From assembly GCF_021134715.1 (NCBI RefSeq), contig NC_060027.1, forward strand, positions 5,704,001 through 5,768,000: 64,000 nucleotides of DNA, given 5' to 3'. This document shows positions 56,842 to 64,000 of the stretch, in pieces (position 1 is the stretch's first letter; each line of letters starts with the position of its first letter). Position numbers and translations under genes: made by a program. Origin of the DNA: Daphnia pulex (Eukaryota > Arthropoda > Branchiopoda > Diplostraca > Daphniidae). The notes beneath the pieces were generated by a model, which saw only the letters and a program-made list of their open reading frames with translations, did no database searches and was not told where the DNA came from.

Positions 56842-58133
56842 TTAATATAAGGAGAACACGTCATCGTCGTCTTCATCCGAGAGGAGGCCGGAGTCGTTGT
56901 CGCTCTGCCCCGCCGCTACTTTGACTGCATTACCAAATGAATCCAGTTTGATGTCGTTGATTTGCTCATCGTCGGATGGCAGTGAAGATGCCAATGCGCC
57001 CGTTCCGCTCCGACTGCCGCCAGCTGATTTGATTTCTGGCTGGACTTTAGCTCGGATTTCATTGGCCTTATTTCAATTTGTTTTTATATTAGAAAAGGTG
57101 AAAAATGAATAGGATAAATAATAATCAGAAAAACGTGCACATTATGTTGACGGCTGGATTGTCTTTCCAGCGTCTGTTTGTTACTATTTTATGTCCATTT
57201 GCTGTTCGAAGGGTCGTTGGAAGCCATGCCATGTTCCACTAAGTGTTTTAGTCTTCTTTTTTTAATAGGTTTACTGCTTCATTATCATTAGCTTGGGGAA
57301 CATTATGCCTATTGGAAGGAGCGGGGGAGGAGTTGATGGGCTGCTGGCCCTTAATTCTCTTCTCTTGGTAGAGAAACAAGACTCGACCGAAATATAAGAA
57401 AAAACTCTACAAGTCGGCAATAACATTTCCGTAGAGAGTCTGCGGAGAGAAAACGGACGACAAGAAGTAGGAGGAGACGGTATAAAAAATAGAAAAAGAA
57501 GAACTTTTCTTTCTTTCTTTCTATACCGTTTGCATCATTGCAGCGAAAGTCTAGAAGGGCCGTTGAAAGTGCTCACGGTGACGTGGCCTTCTTGAAGCTA
57601 TGACTGTATACTGTCTTTTTTTTTCGAGACGTTTAACTTGCAACGACCGTCTGAGATGTGTGTGTTAAGCACAGTACGACTGAATGATTTTCGTGTTCTG
57701 CCAAGGATAAATGTGCTTTGTTTAAGGTACTCAACTTTCCGTTTAATATTAAATTCCTTGATAATTAGTTTTAATTAGTTAAATTCTTAGTTTTCACCAA
57801 TTCTTAATTTTCACCAATTCACCTTAAAATCTTGTTACCTTCAGGGATTTCAGCTCTTCTTTTTTCAACCCAAGCCACTCCATGAGATCAAGCAAATAAT
57901 CTAGGTCTTCTTTTCCTTTTTGAAGGATAAAACCTTGTTGAAGAGCGTACAATCGACCTAAAGAGGGAAAACAAGATGGATATTAACGCCGGAAGAAATA
58001 CCATGCTTTCAAAATGCATACGGCAGAAGCTAACAGCACAGGCTATCGATTCATAGTCGGAAGCAATATCCAGATAGTGTTCCATTTTTTTCAAATTCGC
58101 TGGCAACGAGCCCAAAGAAAACGGAATCGCCAT
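56842..58133 (-). CDS. Small VTA1/LIP5-like protein with acidic tail, three exons
   Basis: Exons 58133-58022, 57957-57839 and 57066-56842 give 151 residues with matching phases (1, 0). The N-terminus, LPANLKKMEHYLDIASDYES, AVSFCRRLYALQQGF and DYLLDLMEWLGLKKEEL, follows the start of VTA1/LIP5, the cofactor of the Vps4 ATPase in ESCRT membrane scission (helical MIT-type repeats). The usual second half of that domain and the Vps4-binding C-terminus are missing. Exon 3 instead encodes SLPSDDEQINDIKLDSF and an acidic end, SGLLSDEDDDDVFSLY. The gene looks intact. The VTA1 link rests on motif memory and is moderate. A truncated paralog or a separate small family are the alternatives. Confidence 0.55.
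57067..57838 (-). other. Intron 2 of the VTA1-like gene
   Basis: 772 bp with a TTTCTTTCTTTCTTTC run near 57515. No coding frame is supported. Confidence 0.5.
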
Positions 58134-58458
58134 AATTGTGTTGAAATGTTTGAAATCAAGTATTTTTAGTTAAATCTAGGTAGAAAATGAGAGTGAGCTA
58201 TGAACACCATGTAATGCAGTTTCAAGAACGAAAGGAATCATTGCTCGTTTGGCCATTATCAAAACCCCGCGCCTCTCACACGCCAACCGTCCATCATAGA
58301 GACTCCGTGCAAAACTTGTCAAATCCAAGGAAACATATGTAATCCACAGCGAATGATGACAACGCACTACCATCGTTCCACGCCCATCATCGCTTCTAAT
58401 CCGACGTAGGCTACCATCTTGATTCTTCCCCTAGTATCCCGTTACGGACGACGAGCCC

Positions 58459-58649
58459 TCAACCGTGTATTGGACGCGGAGTCATAAATTGTTTTACAAT
58501 TTCATCAGTTATATTTCTCCTACTTTCTTGATGACTGGTAACGATCGGTGTAAGCACAGCAATTAGTTCAGCTTTAATTTCGCCAGTCAACATTGCCCCA
58601 CTGGTATAATCTTCACGAATTTTCGCAAGCCGAAGTTTGTTGTTTGTCA
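58459..58649 (-). CDS. WARS1: Last exon of cytoplasmic tryptophanyl-tRNA synthetase
   Basis: After an acceptor GGTTGGCAG the frame reads [40 protein letters not shown] and [12 protein letters not shown], then TGA. This is the highly conserved C-terminus of eukaryotic cytoplasmic TrpRS, which charges tRNA-Trp. The exon is 191 nt and starts in phase 1. The rest of the gene must lie beyond the BEL/Pao element to the right, outside the window, unless this is a lone fragment. The exon itself is undamaged. Confidence 0.8.
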
Positions 58650-58676
58650 CTGCCAACCGCCAACCAACTGCATCAG

Positions 58677-59002
58677 TGTTGGGAACGAAAGGCATCCCCA
58701 ACGGCCGACGACGAGATCCGGCCGGACGACCCGGATTCCAGCTCACCTACGAGAATTCGATCTTCGGGGCCCCCGATAGGTGGCCCCTTGTCACCCGCCT
58801 GACTGCATTTATTCTTTGTGCCCTTCCCCCCCTGGTGTCAATGTAATGTTCCAGAGGGGGTCGGGCCCTCTCTGTCTTAATCTATCCATCAATCGAGTCA
58901 GTCTCAATAAAAGTCAGGTGAACAATCTCAATTCTGTGTCATCTCTAATTTATTTCATCTAAGATTCGGTAAGAGAACTTTGACACACTTCCCTGCCGAA
59001 CA
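58677..59002 (+). repeat. 5' LTR of the BEL/Pao element
   Basis: It starts TGTTGGGAACG and ends GCCGAACA, giving TGTT...AACA ends. AATAAA at 58909 is the likely poly(A) signal, giving an R/U5 boundary shortly after. The 3' partner lies outside the window, so the end was set by the TGG of the primer-binding site. Confidence 0.7.
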
Positions 59003-59017
59003 TGGTCCTTCGTAACC
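59003..59017 (+). other. Primer-binding site of the BEL/Pao element
   Basis: TGGTCCTTCGTAACC follows the LTR end directly, as expected for pairing with a tRNA 3' end (CCA). Confidence 0.55.
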
Positions 59018-59640
59018 TAACTTTCTGAACCAAAAAATTTTTTTGTGAAACTGACTAAACGAGAACGCTTCCCAGCAAAGTGTTCGGGTCTCTTTGGCAA
59101 CAAAAGACCCACTGACTCTCTCTCATCTACAAACTGTGCTTCCCTATCAATTCAATCTGTCCCTATCTAGTAAAATTTCAATCAATTTAGTTAAGTGTGT
59201 ATGTGTGTGTGAATTCCAACATTTCGTCTAGCCGTCATCGCCGTTTTTTTGAGAAACCGCGTGGCGGCCTGAGGCGTCAGAAAATCTGAGCGCCTCACAC
59301 ACACACACACACACACTCAACAGTAAAATCCTTCTCATTTCTTAAAAGTAAAAGCATTCCACTCTCTTCTTTTTGATTTTTCTCAAAGTAAAAGCATTTC
59401 ACTCTTCCTTTTTGAATTTTCTTAGATCGTAAAAGCATTGATATTAATTAACTCACTCTCTTCCTTTCTTTTTTTTGATTATTCTAAAAGCAAAAACATT
59501 TGAAACTCTTTTTTCCTCTTAAATTAAAATTAAAATCAGATCGTAGAATAATTAATCTCCCTGCTCTTCTTGCGTTGATAAATTTTTCCTTCTTTTTTTT
59601 TTGTCTCTGGCTCTACTTTTTCCCACATTTATTTTTCACA
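59018..59640 (+). other. Untranslated leader of the BEL/Pao element
   Basis: T- and CT-rich, with a GTGTGTATGTGTGTGTG run near 59197 and a CACACA run near 59298. The words TCTTCTTTTTGA and AAAAGCAT recur four times in 59340-59520. Confidence 0.5.
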
Positions 59641-59659
59641 ACTTAACCTCTCTCGTCTT

Positions 59660-60403
59660 TTCTTTCAACGCTCCACTTTAGCGGAGCTCCAAAAGCGGGC
59701 TCCTTTTTCCATCAAAATTAGGCCCGAGCAGAAACGAAAGCGGAACCAGCTCCGCCTGGAAGGGAAGCTTCCCCCATGGACGGGCCCGATTCAAGAACCG
59801 CTTTATAAAAACACAAGAGAAGGTCGACGAGAGGAGTACCGGAATCGGCCTATCGTCCCGCAAAGACCCGTCGTGCCTTTCCTTGGCCCATTCATCATAG
59901 AATCACCGGAACAAGAAGAAGCCAATCGACGCCGGGTTCTTGAGCGATTAGACGCTACCGCCCCTATTCCAGAAAACGTCCCGACGCCGGCCGAGTGGGA
60001 TGAAATCAAGAAAAAACTAACAGAAAAGCCCGTTCAAGACTTCCGTATCACAAAGGGGCTGTTTACCGGCCCCAGACAGCATCGGACGATCGAGCCAGCC
60101 CAAGCAGCCGCCGAAGTGGAAGAGGAGGGAGCCGTTGGCGGAACAGAGGAAACAGAAGAAGAAAAATTTGGAGGTGATTTCAGCGACGACGACACTCTGC
60201 AGGTGCTCTGCGACAGCCTGTCACTAGAAGAGCAGACACCAGCCCCTATCCCGCCAACACCAATACAAGCAGAGCAAGGCCGCTCAAGAGGGAGGGGGCT
60301 GCTAATGTACACGCGGGAGAGTCTCGAAGAAGCCTTCAAGGAGAGACCAAGGGAGCGATCCAAATCCAGGATCGCCTGGATCAGAAAACTAGAAAAGCAA
60401 TAA
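59660..60403 (+). CDS. First open frame of the BEL/Pao element, no ATG start
   Basis: The frame is open from before 59660 to TAA 60401-60403 and reads KIRPEQKRKRNQLRL, PPWTGPIQEPLYKN, REEYRNRPIVPQRPVVPFLG, EFGG-type acidic stretches (SDDDTLQVLCDSLSLEE) and RERSKSRIAWIRKLEKQ. It is charged and proline-rich, with no domain that I know. The only in-frame ATG is near the end, so translation would need a spliced leader exon, a non-AUG start or reinitiation. It precedes gag by 445 bp. Confidence 0.5.
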   Translation, partial: FFQRSTLAELQKRAPFSIKIRPEQKRKRNQLRLEGKLPPWTGPIQEPLYKNTREGRREEYRNRPIVPQRPVVPFLGPFIIESPEQEEANRRRVLERLDATAPIPENVPTPAEWDEIKKKLTEKPVQDFRITKGLFTGPRQHRTIEPAQAAAEVEEEGAVGGTEETEEEKFGGDFSDDDTLQVLCDSLSLEEQTPAPIPPTPIQAEQGRSRGRGLLMYTRESLEEAFKERPRERSKSRIAWIRKLEKQ

Positions 60404-60848
60404 GAAATTAAATTTCCCATCACTGTATTCTTAGGGATGTCGAATTGTCGATAAATACAGGATGCACCACTCTTCAATTATCTCACTCTAACCTTTTCTA
60501 TTTCAAAAAAAAAAACATTCTTACATCAAACGGGAGACAAGCCAAAGGCCGACCTCCATAATAAAAACTTTTTTTCTTTTCCTCTCAACAAACAGGAACG
60601 CAGCATTCCAAAGGTGATTAGGTGAACGAGGGTCGAGCCAAAACTTAGCCGACCCGCCGCTCGTCACGCCATCTATTGAGAGGAAGGAGAGACGAAAAAC
60701 TTTCACTCTCCAACAACACCGCAAGAGGCGCTGCAGTCAAACTTGAAGCAGACACCTCAAGCAAACAAACAAACAAACAGGCTCAACAATTAATAATTAA
60801 ACAAAAACAAACTAATCTAAATCCCTTTCTCTTTCAAAAACAAACAAG

Positions 60849-63617
60849 ATGACTACTCCGACAAACGAAGCGTCACGGAGAGGCATGAAAGGACATGTCA
60901 CTCGCTGGATCAATAACATCCAGCAGTACGACAACGTACAGATGGATCGCACAATCCTCAACCTAGTGCTGGGAGCTGAATCCAACTTACGCAACATGTA
61001 CAGCAAATACAAGCGACTCTCAGAGGGGGTCGCCAGAGACATGGAGCAAGCAGGAGCGACCCAAGAACAATTTCAAGCGGAAATCGACAGCCAAATCCAA
61101 GTTGAAGAGGATGTCGGTGACGCACTCATGATCGCAAAACGGAAAAGAGAAGAATTCAAAGAAATGCAAGACGCTGAAGAAAGAAAACGGCATGATCAGA
61201 CGCTACAGCTCATGCTCCAGACGCAACAAGCAGCAGCGGATGCCACCAGGGCCCAGGAAAAAGCCGATCAAGATGCAGCCAGGGCCCAGGAAAAGGCCGA
61301 TCAAGACGCTGCCAGGGCCCAAGAAAAAATCGACGAAGACGCTGCAAGAGCACAAGAAAGAGCAATCCGGCAACAAGAAAATCTAGATCAACAGGACTTG
61401 TTCCGGCAACTGATTGCTGCCATTCCGGCAGCAGCTGCACCAGGAGCGCCGGCAGCCGCAGCCGCAGTTGCGTCAACTAAACTGCCAAAACGTCAAATCA
61501 AGCCGTTCAAAGGGGACGTGCTCGAATGGACAGCCTTCTGGGAAGGTTACAACGCAGCCGTCCACGAATCGGCCATTCCGGCGGTTCAAAAATTTGGATA
61601 CCTTAAAGATTACTTGAAAGGCGAAGCACAACTGTGCGTGGAGAACCTGGAGCTGACAGACGCCAACTACACCGTCGCAATCACCCTCCTGAAGGCAAGA
61701 TATGGCAAAACGGACGTCCTAATCGAGGCCCACACACAGAAATTGGACACGCTGCAACCAGCAAAAGACGTAGCTGATACCGCAGCACTCAGGTGCTTCC
61801 AGCTGACTATCCAGTCACACATCAATGCGTTGGAGACACTGGGAGTAGCAAGAGCCAGCCATGGGTGTCTCCTTGGATCAAGAATTTTGCGCTCGATCCC
61901 ACTCAAACTCCAAGCAGAGTGGGCCAAATCAGCAACGAACAAGGTAACTGACATTGATCAAGTACTAAATTTTATCGAAGAGCAAGTTGAAGTCGCAGAG
62001 CGACTCAGCCGTCTGAGAGCTTCAACACAAAAGCCAGCCCAAAATTCTCAACAGCCGGCCAAATCAACACCACCTACTACACCGACAGCCTCTCAGCTCG
62101 GAGTCAGCAGCAAGCCGACTCCACAATCAAAACATTCAAGCAAAACAAGAAGAAATGGCAGTCCACCACCAAGGAGAGAAGCGACAGCATCATCTCCAAG
62201 AAAGCCAATGCTGCCATGCTTGTTCTGCAAGGAGATGCATTGGGCTATCTATTGCCCAATGGAGCTGAAAGAGAAAAAAGCAGTCATCACAAACGAAAAA
62301 AGATGCTCTAATTGTTTTGGTCATCACGAGACCACTGTTTGTTTTAATCCACACAGGTGCCAACGATGCCGAGCCAAGCACCACACATCCTTGTGTGCCG
62401 AGAAAGACACCAGATTCGGATCCTCAACTATAATTCCAAGCAAACCGGTCGCTGGGAGCAGCTCGACAACAGCGTGTGCAAGCTCCTTTGGTGAAGTTAT
62501 CCTAAAAACAGCAACCGTTTACATTACAGGCACGAATGGAAAACAAATCCGAGCGATTCTCTTCCTCGACGATGGCAGCCATAGGACATGGATTAAAAGG
62601 CAGATTTCGAAAGAACTTCAACTGAAAATCATCCAAGTGGAACAGATCGCGACCAGGGCCTTCCGGCAGACAGAAGCCCCTCCAGCAGAAACTCACAATG
62701 TGGTCGAGATGACGGTGCGGGGCACCTGGCCAGGAGCCCCAACGGTGCGTATTGAAGCTCTAGAAGCAACCGACAAAGTTGGAAGCACCGGCCCGTACCA
62801 AACCACAGAATTTGCAAGAAAGCTGTGGCTGGAAAATGAAAATTTGGCAGACGACCGATTCGAACGTGAAGGTGGAGACGAGGACGTTGGAATTCTTGTT
62901 GGAATGGACCAAATGTTTAACATCATGTTCAACGAACCAGCAACTATCAGCCCGTGCGGACTCAGAGCCTACACGTCCAAACTTGGGAAAGTCATCGGCG
63001 GTCCATCGCAAGAAAAATCATCGAAACAAAATCAAACAATTGTCAGTCAACTTCTAATCAATTCAAATCGCTCTCTACCACAGATCACTTCACAGCCATC
63101 GAAATCCATCCAATCAAACAAGTCGGAAAGCAGGGAGACAGGAAATTCCAGTCTCCTTTCACTACCAGAAAATTCTGAACAGATCTGCTTTTACGACACA
63201 ACAAAAGAAAACAAAAGGTTTGAAATGGAGAAATTGAATTTTGATCTCTCATTATTTTGGCGTCTAGAGAATTTTGCCAATCTGAACGACTGTGTTGCTG
63301 TGGAGAAGGACGATCAATTCCGCTCCTTCTGCAACGAAATCACACGATTCGAAGACGGCAGGTATTGCACGCCAATCCCGTGGACGACAGACAGATGGAG
63401 ACTGGAAATCAACCACCAGATGGCAGCTACAAGATTGAGAAGCATGCTGTCCAAACTACGCAAATCTCCAGTCGACTTGGCCAACTACACCAAAGAAATC
63501 AATCAACTGATAACAAACGGATTCGTAGAAGAGGCTGATTTCAATTACGATGGCCTCCACACTTATCTACCGCATCATCCAGTCTACCGGACGGACAAGG
63601 CCACAACAAAAATTTGA
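60849..63617 (+). CDS. BEL/Pao gag-protease frame, ended early by TGA in reverse transcriptase
   Basis: ATG 60849 follows AAACAAG. Residues 1-200 are helical, with a repeated QEKADQDAARA coiled-coil block. The DUF1759 gag core covers ~205-400 (IKPFKGDVLEWTAFWEGYN, YLKDYLKGEAQ). Zinc knuckles lie at ~455-515 (CLFCKEMHWAIYC, CSNCFGHHETTVC, CQRCRAKHHTSLC). A DUF1758-type aspartic protease is at ~565-700, where the active-site loop reads LFLDDGSHRTW, with DDG in place of the usual DSG or DTG. The reverse-transcriptase N-part is at ~800-922 (NQLITNGFVEEA, HHPVYRTDKATTKI). The TGA at 63615-63617 falls inside a conserved reverse-transcriptase motif. Confidence 0.85.
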   Translation: MTTPTNEASRRGMKGHVTRWINNIQQYDNVQMDRTILNLVLGAESNLRNMYSKYKRLSEGVARDMEQAGATQEQFQAEIDSQIQVEEDVGDALMIAKRKREEFKEMQDAEERKRHDQTLQLMLQTQQAAADATRAQEKADQDAARAQEKADQDAARAQEKIDEDAARAQERAIRQQENLDQQDLFRQLIAAIPAAAAPGAPAAAAAVASTKLPKRQIKPFKGDVLEWTAFWEGYNAAVHESAIPAVQKFGYLKDYLKGEAQLCVENLELTDANYTVAITLLKARYGKTDVLIEAHTQKLDTLQPAKDVADTAALRCFQLTIQSHINALETLGVARASHGCLLGSRILRSIPLKLQAEWAKSATNKVTDIDQVLNFIEEQVEVAERLSRLRASTQKPAQNSQQPAKSTPPTTPTASQLGVSSKPTPQSKHSSKTRRNGSPPPRREATASSPRKPMLPCLFCKEMHWAIYCPMELKEKKAVITNEKRCSNCFGHHETTVCFNPHRCQRCRAKHHTSLCAEKDTRFGSSTIIPSKPVAGSSSTTACASSFGEVILKTATVYITGTNGKQIRAILFLDDGSHRTWIKRQISKELQLKIIQVEQIATRAFRQTEAPPAETHNVVEMTVRGTWPGAPTVRIEALEATDKVGSTGPYQTTEFARKLWLENENLADDRFEREGGDEDVGILVGMDQMFNIMFNEPATISPCGLRAYTSKLGKVIGGPSQEKSSKQNQTIVSQLLINSNRSLPQITSQPSKSIQSNKSESRETGNSSLLSLPENSEQICFYDTTKENKRFEMEKLNFDLSLFWRLENFANLNDCVAVEKDDQFRSFCNEITRFEDGRYCTPIPWTTDRWRLEINHQMAATRLRSMLSKLRKSPVDLANYTKEINQLITNGFVEEADFNYDGLHTYLPHHPVYRTDKATTKI

Positions 63618-64000
63618 CCAGTTTTCGACGGCGCCGCAAGATCCAAATATGGGCCGAGCCTCAACGATGTTTTGGAGACCGGACCGAATCTAAATCCTGA
63701 TCTCCTCTCGGTCCTAATGCGCTTCCGGATGAACCGGATTGCCTGGATTGCGGATATTGAAAAAGCCTTTCTTAACATCGCGCTGCAGCCCGAAGACGCA
63801 GAAGCAGTCAGATTTTTATGGCCGAAGGAGCCGAAAAATCCCGACTCCGATTTCATCGCGTACAAATGGAAGCGAGTTCCATTTGGGCTAAGTTCAAGTC
63901 CATTTCTTTTAAGAGTCACCATTAATAAACATTTGCTCTCAGTCAAACCCAGATTCCAGAAGACAGTCGAACAAATAGAAGAGCAACTTTACGTGGATGA
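63618..64000 (+). pseudogene. Reverse-transcriptase continuation after the TGA, cut by the window end
   Basis: The same frame goes on without further stops: LNDVLETGPNLNPDLLSVL, AWIADIEKAFLNIAL, KRVPFGLSSSPFLL and LYVD at the edge. These are the reverse-transcriptase palm motifs, with the catalytic YVDD just being reached. Because the frame is otherwise clean, the nonsense change is recent. Confidence 0.85.

Larger units (their letters stand above)
58677..64000 (+). mobile_element. BEL/Pao LTR retrotransposon, truncated by the window end
   Basis: 5' LTR 58677-59002, primer-binding site at 59003, long leader, a first open frame, then gag-protease-reverse transcriptase in one frame. The domain order and the DUF1759/zinc-knuckle/DUF1758 set are typical of BEL/Pao. 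It lies antisense to the tRNA-synthetase gene, 27 bp from its last splice acceptor. The TGA inside reverse transcriptase makes this copy defective unless read through. Confidence 0.85.

Noticed and set aside
58176..58373. 65-codon minus frame upstream of the VTA1-like gene
   Set aside because: No domain and no splice link. It is most likely the leader of the VTA1-like gene and the 3' UTR of the synthetase.

Overview
The window looks like nuclear DNA of a small-genome arthropod, most likely a branchiopod crustacean of the Daphnia type. This is an inference. It rests on GT-AG genes with many 60-75 bp introns, an AT-rich background, frequent AGGCCTA words, long-tailed animal receptor domains (CUB, C-type lectin, EGF) and a typical arthropod BEL/Pao retrotransposon. 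No species marker was seen.

Layout. 0-1.2 kb: a decayed gene on the + strand with eight 60-bp coding repeats and a C-terminal RING finger. 2.6-20.4 kb: one large minus-strand gene of 29 phase-consistent exons. It encodes a ~2848-residue single-pass receptor-like protein with a signal peptide, CUB, C-type lectin, CUB, C-type lectin, two CUBs, three EGFs, a transmembrane segment and a ~1260-residue Ser/Pro-rich cytoplasmic tail. 24.1-27.7 kb: a + strand gene for a DUF4470-type protein, with a TATA box and a poly(A) signal. 28.3-35.8 kb: a nest of DNA transposons. It holds a P-like element with a THAP gene, and a foldback element split by a 3.7-kb element that carries a decayed copy of the PIWI half of an Argonaute gene, introns included. 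36.5-39.1 kb: an LTR-retroelement relic swollen with minisatellites. 40.8-51.7 kb: three ~0.8-kb elements with CCC...GGG ends and 2-bp target duplications. One interrupts a transposase-like gene and one interrupts a small two-exon gene. Around them lie a decayed DUF4806-like gene and another frameshifted relic. 53.5-56.4 kb: a second, inverted DUF4806-like gene, also damaged. 56.8-58.1 kb: a small intact three-exon gene with a VTA1/LIP5-like start. 58.5-58.6 kb: the last exon of cytoplasmic tryptophanyl-tRNA synthetase. 58.7-64 kb: a BEL/Pao retrotransposon inserted 27 bp from that exon's splice acceptor and running off the end of the window.

The intact-looking host genes are the receptor, the DUF4470 gene, the VTA1-like gene and the visible tRNA-synthetase exon. 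About half of the window (28-56 kb and 58.7-64 kb) is accessory DNA. The most unusual item is the captured Argonaute PIWI segment inside a transposon with its own inverted ends and 3-bp target duplication. It sits within a foldback element whose ~535-bp arms could form a hairpin RNA.

All exon joints were deduced by eye from splice signals and reading phase. No database search was run.
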